This document shows, piece by piece, positions 40,309-48,519 of a stretch of 64,000 bases of DNA (its first letter is position 1; each line of letters opens with the position of its first letter). Below the pieces are notes generated by a model. That model was given only the letters and a program-made list of their open reading frames with translations, was not told the origin of the DNA and did no database searches. The position numbers and the translations under genes are program-made. The stretch covers positions 91,347-155,346 of the forward strand of contig CAITLJ010000021.1 of assembly GCA_903893215.1 (NCBI GenBank). The letters are read 5' to 3'. This stretch comes from an uncultured Ferrovum sp. GTDB taxonomy: Bacteria; Pseudomonadota; Gammaproteobacteria; Burkholderiales; Ferrovaceae.

Positions 40309-40668
40309 ATGGATTTCATCTTCATCGAAGAGCTGCGACTCGACACCCTGATCGGCGTGTATGACTGGGAACGCCACCGTCCGCAGACTATCCAGCTCGA
40401 CCTCGAAGTGGGCCTGCGCGATGCGAGCGCCGCCGCCAGCGATGACGTGGCTGATACGGTCAATTACGGCGCGCTGGTGGAACGCCTGCGCGTGATGGCC
40501 GCCGAGAGCAGCTTCCTGCTGATCGAGTCGCTGGCAGAAGAAATCTCGCGCATCGTGCTGGAGGAGTTTCGTGGCGCCTGGGTCAAGATCCGCGTCACCA
40601 AGCTTGGCCTGATGCGGGATACCAAGCGTGTCGGCATCGTGATCCAGCGCGGCAAACGGCCGCAGTAA
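40309..40668 (+). CDS. folB: Dihydroneopterin aldolase
   Basis: Folate-pathway enzyme of 119 residues cleaving dihydroneopterin to 6-hydroxymethyl-dihydropterin. Conserved IGVYDWERHRPQTIQLDLEV, VNYGALVERL and the catalytic Lys region KIRVTKLGLMRD are visible. folE2, which feeds the same pathway, is at 62.3 kb. Confidence 0.95.
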   Translation: MDFIFIEELRLDTLIGVYDWERHRPQTIQLDLEVGLRDASAAASDDVADTVNYGALVERLRVMAAESSFLLIESLAEEISRIVLEEFRGAWVKIRVTKLGLMRDTKRVGIVIQRGKRPQ

Positions 40669-40719
40669 GGCCCCCCCTGCTGCGGGGGGTGTGTCCGCAG
40701 CCCCCTTCAGGCATTGAGG

Positions 40720-40765
40720 GCACCTCAATCGTGCTGCTGGGGTTGGTAGCGCACTGACAACGTGC
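40720..40765. promoter_or_regulatory. Two NtrC-type enhancer sites, 31 bp apart
   Basis: GCACCTCAATCGTGC at 40720-40734 and GCACTGACAACGTGC at 40751-40765 both fit GCAC-N7-GTGC, the core of NtrC sites such as those at E. coli glnA. Their 31-bp separation (about three helical turns) puts them on one face of the DNA, roughly 155 and 185 bp before the predicted sigma-54 start site. Confidence 0.75.
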
Positions 40766-40886
40766 ACCGGTATCTGCCCGCCCTCACCCCGCACCGGCCC
40801 GTGACCGGGTCAGCGGCTGCCTGCCGGGCCGCGGACTGGCGATCAGCGCTCCCTCCATCCACAACGATTCACACGCCTGCCTGCCA

Positions 40887-40902
40887 TGGCACGGAGCTTG
40901 CT
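40887..40902 (+). promoter_or_regulatory. Sigma-54 (RpoN) promoter
   Basis: TGGCACGGAGCTTGCT matches the -24/-12 consensus TGGCACG-N4-TTGCW at every defined position, with GG and GC exactly ten bases apart. Predicted transcription start is near 40913. Confidence 0.88.
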
Positions 40903-40982
40903 GACCGTGATCGGGCGCAAGACGAACTGCCCGGGTGCCCGGCCAACCGGCCCCCCCAATCTCTCATACGGAGCGGAATCTC

Positions 40983-42104
40983 ATGGCAAAGATGGAGCGG
41001 AATCGTCGGACATTGCTGCAGGGTGCGGCGTGGCTGGGTGCGGCCTACACCACCGCAGGATGGCGCAGATTGGCCGAGGCGGCCGAGGCGCCGATCACCG
41101 TCGGCTTCATCTATGTGGGTGCCCGCGACGATTATGGCTACAACCAGTCCCATGCCGATGCCGCCGCCGAAGTGAAAAAGATGCCCGGCATCAAGGTGGT
41201 CGAAGAAGAGAATGTGCCGGAAACCCAGGCGGTGCAGAAGAGCATGCAAGGCATGATCAGTCAGGATGGCGCGACACTTCTGTTTCCCACGTCATTCGGC
41301 TACTTCGATCCACACATGCTGGCCGTGGCAGCCAAAAACCCGACGGTACGCTTCGCCCATTGTGGTGGCTTGTGGACCGCGGGCAAGCATCCGGCCAACA
41401 CCGGGAGCTTTTTTGGCTATATCGACGAGGCGCAGTACCTGAACGGGGTGGTGGCTGCGCATGCCACCAAGAGTCTCAAGCTGGGCTTCGTTGCTGCCAA
41501 GCCGATCCCGCAGGTACTTCGCAACATCAACGCTTTCACCCTGGGCGCACGCTCGGTCAATCCGAAGATCACCACCACCGTGATCTTCACTGGCGACTGG
41601 TCCATGCCAGTGAAGGAAGCCGAAGCCACCAACAGCCTGATCGATCAGGGCATCGACGTGATCACCATGCATGTCGATGGCCCCAAGGTGATCGTCGAGA
41701 CCACCGCCAAGCGCGGCAAGCTGGTGTGCGGATATCACGCCAGCCAGGCCAAGCTGGCACCACAGGCCTATCTGACCGGCGCCGAGTGGAACTGGATCAC
41801 CGCCTACAAGACCATCATCGACGCAGCGCACACCGGCAAGCCCCACCCAAACTTTGTCCGTGGCGGCCTGAAGGAGCACTTCGTGAAGACCTCGGCCTAC
41901 GGCCCGGCGGTCAGCGAGGGCGCGCGCAAGCAGGCAGACGGCGTGAAGGCACGCATGCTGGCCGGCAAGTTCGACATCTTCACCGGCGAGATGAAGGACA
42001 ACACCGGCAAGGTGGTGATTCCGAAGGGCACCACCCTCAAGCAGACCGACGTCAATCTCGAGTCGATGAACTGGTTGGTGGACGGTGTGATCGGCAAGGC
42101 CTGA
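40983..42104 (+). CDS. BMP-family ABC transporter substrate-binding protein
   Basis: Periplasmic binding protein of the basic-membrane-protein (PnrA/BmpA) family, 373 residues, with a twin-arginine-type signal (RNRRTLLQGAAWLGAAY). The mature start APITVGFIYVGARDDYGYN is typical of the family. Known relatives bind nucleosides or other nitrogen compounds. It is the first gene behind the sigma-54 promoter and is followed by its two permeases, the ATPase and two ureide-type hydrolases. I therefore infer a urea-derivative ligand such as biuret or triuret; the sequence alone does not show this. Confidence 0.9.
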   Translation: MAKMERNRRTLLQGAAWLGAAYTTAGWRRLAEAAEAPITVGFIYVGARDDYGYNQSHADAAAEVKKMPGIKVVEEENVPETQAVQKSMQGMISQDGATLLFPTSFGYFDPHMLAVAAKNPTVRFAHCGGLWTAGKHPANTGSFFGYIDEAQYLNGVVAAHATKSLKLGFVAAKPIPQVLRNINAFTLGARSVNPKITTTVIFTGDWSMPVKEAEATNSLIDQGIDVITMHVDGPKVIVETTAKRGKLVCGYHASQAKLAPQAYLTGAEWNWITAYKTIIDAAHTGKPHPNFVRGGLKEHFVKTSAYGPAVSEGARKQADGVKARMLAGKFDIFTGEMKDNTGKVVIPKGTTLKQTDVNLESMNWLVDGVIGKA

Positions 42105-42143
42105 TGCCGCCGCGATCACCCTGACACACAAGCAGGCGCCGTC

Positions 42144-43268
42144 ATGCCCTCCACTGTTGTCCGTCTTTGGCCCCACCGCATCGAGGCGCTGGTACTGCCC
42201 TTGCTTGCTTTGGTGACGGCACTGTTGTTGTTCGGATTGTTCGTGACCATCGGCGACCATAGCGCCTCCCAGGCCTGGCAGCTGCTGTTCCTGGGTGCCT
42301 TTGGCGATGCGTTCTCCTGGCAGAACACGCTGCAACGGGCCGCACCGCTCATGCTGACCGGGCTGTGTGTGGCCTTACCGGCGCGCGCCGGCCTGGTGGT
42401 GATCGGCGGCGAGGGGGCACTGGTGCTAGGCGGACTTGCTGCCGCCGTGCTACCACAAATGGTACCCGGTCTGGGGGGGGCCAGCGGCAAGCTCGCCCTG
42501 CTGCTGGCGGCTGCCGTCAGCGGCGGATCATGGATCGCGCTGGCCGGCTGGATGCGCCAGGCGCGAGGTGTGAACGAGACCATCAGCAGTCTGCTGCTGA
42601 GTTACCTGGCCATCGCGCTGTTCAAGCATCTGGTCGAAGGGCCGTTGCGCGATCCGGCGAGCCTGAACAAGCCCTCCACGCTTCCGCTGGGCGATGCCCT
42701 CCAGATTGGTAGCATCGGCACCTATGACGTGCACTGGGGGCTGGCCTGGGGACTGAGCGCCTGCCTCGTGTCGGCAGTCTGGCTGGCATTCACCACCCAT
42801 GGCTTCGCCACACGCATTGTAGGAGGCAATGCGCGAACGGCACGCCTGATCGGTCTGCCCACCCAGACGCTGGTAATCACCGCCTGCGCCGTCGGTGGCG
42901 CCTGCGCCGGGCTGGCGGGCGGTATCGAGGTGATGGCCGTGCATACCGCCGCCAATGCCGCTCTGATTTCCGGATTTGGCTACACCGGCATTCTGGTGAG
43001 CTTCGTGGCGCGGCATCGTCCCCTTGCGGTGATTCCGGTCGCCATCCTGTTTGGCGGTTTCGGTGCGGCAGGCAGCCTGCTGCAACGCCGGATGGGATTG
43101 CCGGACGCCTCGGTACAGGTGCTGCTCGGCTTTTCGTTCGTGCTGATCCTGGCGAGCGATGGCCTGCAGGGGCGCATCGCCGGTGCGCTCAACCGCTGGC
43201 TGGATCAGCGTGAGGCACGCCGACCGTCAGCCACCCCGCCGATCACCCCGCCAGGGACTGCAGCATGA
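42144..43268 (+). CDS. ABC transporter permease (BMP-type, first)
   Basis: A 374-residue inner-membrane permease with about ten helices of the BPD_transp_2 (branched-chain amino acid/ribose type) family. It contains the conserved GLCVALPARAGLVVIGGEGAL and RGVNETISSLLLSYLAI. It pairs with the next gene, which overlaps its stop by four bases (ATGA). The C-terminus is a short Pro/Thr-rich tail. Confidence 0.9.
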   Translation: MPSTVVRLWPHRIEALVLPLLALVTALLLFGLFVTIGDHSASQAWQLLFLGAFGDAFSWQNTLQRAAPLMLTGLCVALPARAGLVVIGGEGALVLGGLAAAVLPQMVPGLGGASGKLALLLAAAVSGGSWIALAGWMRQARGVNETISSLLLSYLAIALFKHLVEGPLRDPASLNKPSTLPLGDALQIGSIGTYDVHWGLAWGLSACLVSAVWLAFTTHGFATRIVGGNARTARLIGLPTQTLVITACAVGGACAGLAGGIEVMAVHTAANAALISGFGYTGILVSFVARHRPLAVIPVAILFGGFGAAGSLLQRRMGLPDASVQVLLGFSFVLILASDGLQGRIAGALNRWLDQREARRPSATPPITPPGTAA

Positions 43269-44185
43269 GCGCGCACGCTTGGGTAGACCTGCTGCTGGCC
43301 ATGCTCGGCGGTGCAATCCGTGTTGGCACTCCGTTCCTGTTCGTCAGCCTCGGCGAATGCCTGACCGAGAAATCCGGCCGCATCAATCTTGGCCTGGAGG
43401 GCGTGCTGGTGTTCTCTGCCATGGCCGGCTTCGGTGCGGCCTGGCTGACCAGTTCAGTCTGGCTCGGCGTCCTGGCGGCCGGACTGGCCGGCGGCCTGCT
43501 GGCGCTGGTGCACGGACTGGTCTGCAGCCTGCCACAGGTCAACGATATCGCGGTAGGCATCGGCATCATGCTGCTGGGTAACGGCCTGGCTTTCTATCTG
43601 GGCAAACCACTGATGGAGCCACAGGCACCACAGATTCCCTCGCTGATGCTTGGCGACTGGAGCAGCAGCGCGAATGTCCAGGCTGCGCTGCACATTAACG
43701 CATTGTTCCCGCTGGGCCTGGCGCTGGCCCTGCTGTTGCGCTGGGGCTTCACCCACACCCGCTGGGGCTTGCTGGTGCGCATGGTAGGCGACTCGGCAGA
43801 TGCCGCGCGTGCCTTGGGCACCTCGGTGAATGGCGTACGCCTAGCGGCGACAGTTGCAGGCGGTTTCATCGCCGGGCTCGGCGGTGCCTCGCTGTCGCTT
43901 TACTACCCGGGCAGCTGGAACGAAGGATTATCGAGCGGACAGGGACTCATCGCAGTGGCACTGGTGATCTTCGCGCGATGGAATCCGTTGCGCTGCCTCG
44001 CTGCCGCCCTGTTGTTCGGTGCCGCGGGTGCCGTCGGTCCAGCGCTGCAGTCGGTGGGCTACGGTGCCGCCTATCAGCTGTTCAATGCCCTTCCCTATGC
44101 CCTGACGCTGCTGATCCTGCTGCTCACCTGTTCACCGCAGCGCGCGGCGCGCGGTGCCCCCATGGAACTCGGTGTGACACGCTGA
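43265..44185 (+). CDS. ABC transporter permease (BMP-type, second)
   Basis: A 306-residue permease with eight or more helices and the family segment VSLGECLTEKSGRINLGLEG, typical of the second permease in BMP transporters. VRMVGDSADAARALGTSVNG is the cytoplasmic coupling loop that contacts the ATPase. The start is translationally coupled to the first permease. Confidence 0.9.
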   Translation: MSAHAWVDLLLAMLGGAIRVGTPFLFVSLGECLTEKSGRINLGLEGVLVFSAMAGFGAAWLTSSVWLGVLAAGLAGGLLALVHGLVCSLPQVNDIAVGIGIMLLGNGLAFYLGKPLMEPQAPQIPSLMLGDWSSSANVQAALHINALFPLGLALALLLRWGFTHTRWGLLVRMVGDSADAARALGTSVNGVRLAATVAGGFIAGLGGASLSLYYPGSWNEGLSSGQGLIAVALVIFARWNPLRCLAAALLFGAAGAVGPALQSVGYGAAYQLFNALPYALTLLILLLTCSPQRAARGAPMELGVTR

Positions 44186-44215
44186 TGCTGCGTCCCCTGC
44201 CCGGAGCCAAAGACC

Positions 44216-44908
44216 ATGCCCACCCTTGAAGCCCACCCCTATGCCTGGCCCTGGAACGGCGACCTGCGCGCAGCCAACACCGCGCTGGTGATCATCGACA
44301 TGCAGACTGACTTCTGCGGTCACGGCGGCTATGTCGACCGCATGGGATATGACCTCTCGCTCACCCGTGCACCGATCGCGCCGATCCAGGCCGTGCTGGC
44401 AGCGGCGCGCAGGCAGGGGCTGCATGTGATCCATACCCGCGAGGGCCATCGCCCCGACCTGTCCGACCTGCCGGCCAACAAACAGTGGCGCTCGCGCCAA
44501 ATCGGCGCCGGGATCGGCGACCCCGGACCCTGCGGACGCATCCTGGTGCGCGGTGAACCGGGCTGGGAAATCATTCCAGAACTGTTACCACTGCCCGGTG
44601 AACCGATCATCGACAAGCCGGGCAAAGGTTCTTTTTGCGCGACCGATCTTGAACTGATCCTGCGGGTACGAGGTATCGACAATCTGATCCTGACCGGCAT
44701 CACCACTGACGTCTGCGTCCACACCACCATGCGCGAAGGCAATGACCGTGGCTTCGAGTGCATGTTGCTCAGCGACTGCACCGGCGCCACCGATCCAGGT
44801 AACCACGCGGCGGCACTGCACATGGTCAAGATGCAGGGTGGTGTATTCGGCGCCATCTCCGACTCGGCAAGCCTGCTGTCCGCGCTGGCTGACCTGCCAC
44901 TGGCGTGA
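44216..44908 (+). CDS. biuH: Biuret hydrolase-like cysteine hydrolase (isochorismatase-like)
   Basis: A 230-residue isochorismatase-like hydrolase. The catalytic triad is Asp28 (VIIDMQTDF), Lys134 ([10 protein letters not shown]) and Cys167 (TTDVCVHTT), with Gln207 in KMQGG. These positions are all exactly eight less than Asp36, Lys142, Cys175 and Gln215 of the characterised Rhizobium biuret hydrolase as I remember it. Surrounding segments ([32 protein letters not shown]) also match that enzyme. The expected reaction is biuret to allophanate plus ammonia. GGAG precedes the ATG. It lies between the permeases and the ATPase of the transporter. A related ureide or N-carbamoyl substrate remains possible. 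Confidence 0.8.
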   Translation: MPTLEAHPYAWPWNGDLRAANTALVIIDMQTDFCGHGGYVDRMGYDLSLTRAPIAPIQAVLAAARRQGLHVIHTREGHRPDLSDLPANKQWRSRQIGAGIGDPGPCGRILVRGEPGWEIIPELLPLPGEPIIDKPGKGSFCATDLELILRVRGIDNLILTGITTDVCVHTTMREGNDRGFECMLLSDCTGATDPGNHAAALHMVKMQGGVFGAISDSASLLSALADLPLA

Positions 44909-44921
44909 CAGGAGTGCTTGC

Positions 44922-46454
44922 ATGCATGCCATGACCCTCGACACCCTTGCACTGGGCAAGCGCTTTGGCAGTTTTCAGGCGCTCAGCGATGCCACGCTGC
45001 AGATCCGGCCTGGTACGGTGCACGCACTACTTGGCGAGAATGGTGCCGGCAAAAGCACCCTGGTCAAGTGCCTCTCCGGTTACTACACGGCTGACAGCGG
45101 CAGCATCCTGATCGATGGCCGTGAACAGACCATCACGGCACCGGCGCAGGCACGCGCCCTCGGCATAGGCATGGTCTACCAGCACTTCACCGTGGTGCCC
45201 GGCATGACCGTGGCCGAAAACCTGCTGCTGGCCCGGGGAGCACTGCCTCCGGTCATCCACTGGGCGGGGGTGCGGCGTGCCCTGACCAACTTCATGGCCA
45301 CCACCCCCTTCAGGCTGGATCTCGACGCCCGGCCGGTCGAGCTCTCGGCAGGCGAAAAGCAGAAACTAGAAATCCTCAAGCAATTGTTGCTGCAGCCGCG
45401 CCTGCTGATCCTTGACGAACCCACCTCGGTGCTGACGCCGCAGGAAGCCGATGAGGTGCTCGGCGCCTTGCGCGAGCGTGCGCATGCCGGGATGTGCTCG
45501 GTGCTGCTGATCACGCACAAATTTCGCGAGGTGACCGCGTTCGCCGACGACGTCACCGTGTTGCGCCGGGGTTGCCAGGTATTCAGCGGCCGGGCCACCG
45601 ACAGCACACCCGCTGCGCTGGCCGAGGCCATGATGGGTGTCGCCCGCAGCCTGCCGGCACCACCGCAACGCCTGTTGCAGCCGCCCGGGCCAGAACGGCT
45701 ACATGTCAGCCAGCTGCAGGTGAATGGGGATCGGGGCGAACCGGCCGTGCGCGGCCTGACCCTCAGCGTGCACGCAGGCGAGATCGTCGGCGTGGCTGGC
45801 GTCTCGGGCAACGGCCAGCGCGAACTGATGCAAGCACTCACCGGCCAACGCCAGCACGTTGGCGGATCGGTGCAGGTCGATCAGCAGCCCTTTCATGGCT
45901 GGCGCCACGAAAACCAGCGCCTGTGCGTGCGCAGCCTGCCCGAAGAGCCTTTGCTGAACGCTTGTGTGGGCGCCCTCAGCGTGGCCGACAACATGGCGTT
46001 GCGCGATTTCGAGCAGGCGCCGCTGGCCTGGCATGGCTGGATTCACTGGTCACGGATTCGTGCCCGGGCCCGCGAATGGATTGCCCGCCATGGCATCAAG
46101 ACTCAAGGCGAACGGGCACCGATCAGCAGCCTGTCGGGGGGCAACGTGCAGCGGGTGGTGCTGGCGCGCGAAGTATCGGTCAGTGCGAGGCTGCTGCTGG
46201 TCAGCAATCCGGTCTTCGGACTCGATTTTGCTGCGGTGTCCGACGTGCACCGCCGCCTGATGGAAGCGCGCAATGCCGGTTGTGCCGTGCTGATGGTCAG
46301 TGAGGATCTGGACGAACTGCTGAGCTTGGCCGATCGCATCGTGGTGATCAGCGCAGGACAGATCGTGTTCGAAACGATGGCGGCGAATGCCGACCGCAAC
46401 CTGCTGGGCCGCCATATGGGCGGACATGACCAGCCCACCGAACTGGCCGCCTGA
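44922..46454 (+). CDS. ABC transporter ATPase with two nucleotide-binding cassettes
   Basis: A 510-residue double-cassette ATPase of the sugar/nucleoside (RbsA/BMP) type. The first cassette has Walker [12 protein letters not shown], signature [13 protein letters not shown] and Walker [12 protein letters not shown]. The second has the degenerate Walker [10 protein letters not shown] normal for this family, and [15 protein letters not shown]. It energises the two adjacent permeases. AGGAG upstream of 44922 supports the start. Confidence 0.92.
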   Translation: MHAMTLDTLALGKRFGSFQALSDATLQIRPGTVHALLGENGAGKSTLVKCLSGYYTADSGSILIDGREQTITAPAQARALGIGMVYQHFTVVPGMTVAENLLLARGALPPVIHWAGVRRALTNFMATTPFRLDLDARPVELSAGEKQKLEILKQLLLQPRLLILDEPTSVLTPQEADEVLGALRERAHAGMCSVLLITHKFREVTAFADDVTVLRRGCQVFSGRATDSTPAALAEAMMGVARSLPAPPQRLLQPPGPERLHVSQLQVNGDRGEPAVRGLTLSVHAGEIVGVAGVSGNGQRELMQALTGQRQHVGGSVQVDQQPFHGWRHENQRLCVRSLPEEPLLNACVGALSVADNMALRDFEQAPLAWHGWIHWSRIRARAREWIARHGIKTQGERAPISSLSGGNVQRVVLAREVSVSARLLLVSNPVFGLDFAAVSDVHRRLMEARNAGCAVLMVSEDLDELLSLADRIVVISAGQIVFETMAANADRNLLGRHMGGHDQPTELAA

Positions 46455-46470
46455 GGAGACACCCGCCTTG

Positions 46471-47178
46471 ATGAGTGCGAATTCCCTGCAGATCAGCGCG
46501 CAACCCTATCCTTTCCGCTGCGATCTGGCGCACACCGCGCTGGTGATCATCGACATGCAGCGCGACTTCCTCGAGCCTGGCGGCTTTGGCGCCAGTCTGG
46601 GCAATGATGTCAGTGGCGTGCGTGCCATCCTGCCGACGCTGCAAATCTTGCTGGCCGCCTGGCGTCAGGCCAGCGGCCTCGTCATCCATACCCGTGAGTC
46701 GCATCTACCGGATCTGGCAGATTGCCCGCCTGCAAAACGACTGCGCGGCGAGGCGCCGCTTCGCATAGGCGACCGCGGACCGATGGGGCGGATCCTGGTG
46801 CGTGGCGAACCGGGCAACCAGATCGTGCCAGAGCTTGCCCCCATAGATGGCGAATGGCAGATCGAAAAGCCCGGCAAAGGGGCATTTCATGCGACCGACC
46901 TGCAAGCGCGCCTGCAGGCAGCTGGCATCACCCATCTGCTGTTCACAGGCGTCACCACCGAAGTCTGCGTGCAGACCTCGATGCGTGAAGCGAACGATCG
47001 CGGTTATGAGTGCCTGCTGGTGACCGACGCCACCGAAAGTTACTTCCCCCAATTCCGGGATGCCACCATCGCGATGGTGGTTGCCCAAGGCGGCATCGTG
47101 GGCTGGGCGGCAGCGAGCAACGCCGTGCTGGCAGCACTGCCCGCCGGATCGACAAGCGGGAGATCCAATGCAGTTTGA
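46471..47178 (+). CDS. Second isochorismatase-like cysteine hydrolase (triuret hydrolase candidate)
   Basis: A 235-residue paralogue of the biuret hydrolase-like gene with the same triad: Asp28 (VIIDMQRDF), Lys133 (IEKPGKGAF), Cys166 (TTEVCVQTS), plus Gln206 in AQGG. The substrate-facing segments differ ([23 protein letters not shown]), so it should act on a different but related ureide. Triuret hydrolase (TrtA) described from Herbaspirillum is the closest candidate I know; it would give 1-carboxybiuret plus ammonia. A TTG directly before the ATG (46468) is an alternative start with better spacing to GAGGAG. It overlaps the next gene by 11 bases. Confidence 0.72.
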   Translation: MSANSLQISAQPYPFRCDLAHTALVIIDMQRDFLEPGGFGASLGNDVSGVRAILPTLQILLAAWRQASGLVIHTRESHLPDLADCPPAKRLRGEAPLRIGDRGPMGRILVRGEPGNQIVPELAPIDGEWQIEKPGKGAFHATDLQARLQAAGITHLLFTGVTTEVCVQTSMREANDRGYECLLVTDATESYFPQFRDATIAMVVAQGGIVGWAAASNAVLAALPAGSTSGRSNAV

Positions 47179-47563
47179 CGCACCAGCCATCCTGGCCGAA
47201 ATACAAGCCTGTTTTGCAGCATATGAGGCGGCCTTCATGGCCAACGACATTGCTGCGCTGAATGCCTTTTTCTGGAATGATCCGCGCGTCACGCGCTACG
47301 GTATTGCCGATCGTCAATGGGGGTATGACGACCTGGTGGCGTATCGCGCCGCCACCCCGCCACCGGATTTCACGCGTGTGCTCGAACACCCGCGCATCAC
47401 GGTGTTCGGCCAGGACATGGCCGTCGCCCAGGTGGAATTCGTGCGCAGCGACACGCCGCTGCGCGGCTTCCAGAGTCAGGTCTGGGCGCGCCTGCCGGAA
47501 GGCTGGCGTATTGTGGCCGCCCACGTCAGCATGATCCCGTTCCGCAATCAGCCGCGCGGGTGA
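47168..47563 (+). CDS. AtzH-like (DUF3225, NTF2-fold) protein
   Basis: A 131-residue cytosolic NTF2/SnoaL-fold protein with the DUF3225 pattern [26 protein letters not shown] and [13 protein letters not shown]. AtzH of the cyanuric acid pathway, reported as a 1-carboxybiuret decarboxylase, belongs to this family. Placed after two ureide hydrolases, it would fit turning the triuret product 1-carboxybiuret into biuret. GGGAG precedes the ATG, which lies inside the previous gene. Its 3' end overlaps xerD on the other strand by 16 bases. DUF3225 proteins also occur in other amidase operons, so the reaction is inferred. Confidence 0.78.
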   Translation: MQFDAPAILAEIQACFAAYEAAFMANDIAALNAFFWNDPRVTRYGIADRQWGYDDLVAYRAATPPPDFTRVLEHPRITVFGQDMAVAQVEFVRSDTPLRGFQSQVWARLPEGWRIVAAHVSMIPFRNQPRG

Positions 47564-48519
47564 TGCTTTGCATGCAGTTGTTTCAACCGCTCGCGTGCCA
47601 CATGGGTATAAATCTGCGTGGTGGTGATATCGGCATGGCCAAGCAGCATCTGCACCACGCGCAGGTCGGCGCCATGATTGAGCAGATGGGTGGCAAACGC
47701 GTGGCGCAGGGTGTGCGGTGACAGCGTGCCGGTCACACCGGCCTTGAGGGCGTAACGGCGGATCAGCGACCAGAATGCCTGGCGGGTCATGCCCTCGCCC
47801 CGTGTGGTCACGAACAGCTGGGCACTGCCACTGCCAGTGCCCGCCAGCAGCGCAGGCCGCGTGTCGGCAAGATAGCGACGCACCCAGTCCACGGCCTCTT
47901 CACCCATCGGTACCAGCCGCTCGCGCGCCCCCTTACCCATCACTTTGAGCACCCCAGCCTGCAGATCAACCTGCATGATCGGCAAGGTGATCAGCTCGCT
48001 CACGCGCAACCCACAGGCATACAACACCTCCAGCATGGTGCGGTCACGCACGCCCAGTTCGCTGTCCAGATCGGGCGCGCCAAGCAGTGCTTCCACATCG
48101 GCCTCGCTGATCGAGCGCGGCGGCAGACGCGGTAGCTTCGGCGAGGCCAGGTCGCTGGTGGGATTACGCGAACAACGCCCGTCGCGCAGGGCGAGCGCAT
48201 AAAAACGGCGCACCGACGATAACATGCGCGCCACGCTGCGTGCGCTCACCTTGCGGTGCAAATGCAGGTGCGCCATCCAGCCCTGCAGATGCTGCGACTC
48301 GACCGACAGCAGCGCCGTGTGCGGATGCTGCTGGTGCAGCCAGCACGCCAGTTGGATGAGGTCGCGCCGGTAACTCTCCAGCGTGTTGCCTGACAGTCCG
48401 TCTTCCAGCCAGAGTGCATCGGCAAACTGATCGATCAGCGGTGCCGCGGCAGGCGGCGCCTCCAGCCTGGGGGCAAGCGGCACGCGCTCAGCCCGCCTTG
48501 CGCTCGGCGATGGCGGCAC
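47548..48519 (-). CDS. xerD: Site-specific tyrosine recombinase XerD
   Basis: Chromosome-dimer resolution recombinase acting at dif with XerC. The 323 residues have an N-terminal SAM-like core-binding domain (about 25-115) and a catalytic domain. Arg in YACGLRVSEL, the HTLRHAFATHLL box, LLGHADITTTQIY and the tyrosine nucleophile in QIYTHV are all present. The GTG at 48519 has AGGA eight bases upstream but overlaps the preceding gene by 32 bases; a GTG at 48483 is the alternative. An accessory integrase is unlikely because the protein and its length are canonical. Confidence 0.9.
   Translation of the reverse strand: MPPSPSARRAERVPLAPRLEAPPAAAPLIDQFADALWLEDGLSGNTLESYRRDLIQLACWLHQQHPHTALLSVESQHLQGWMAHLHLHRKVSARSVARMLSSVRRFYALALRDGRCSRNPTSDLASPKLPRLPPRSISEADVEALLGAPDLDSELGVRDRTMLEVLYACGLRVSELITLPIMQVDLQAGVLKVMGKGARERLVPMGEEAVDWVRRYLADTRPALLAGTGSGSAQLFVTTRGEGMTRQAFWSLIRRYALKAGVTGTLSPHTLRHAFATHLLNHGADLRVVQMLLGHADITTTQIYTHVARERLKQLHAKHHPRG

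Larger units (their letters stand above)
40669..40982 (+). promoter_or_regulatory. Regulatory region of the ureide transport/hydrolase operon
   Basis: A 314-bp stretch with no plausible gene. It begins with a C6/G6 hairpin just after folB, then holds two NtrC-type sites, a perfect ATTGAGG-gca-CCTCAAT dyad (40713-40729) that overlaps the first of them, and a sigma-54 promoter. The leader from the predicted start site to the ATG is about 70 bases. Confidence 0.7.
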
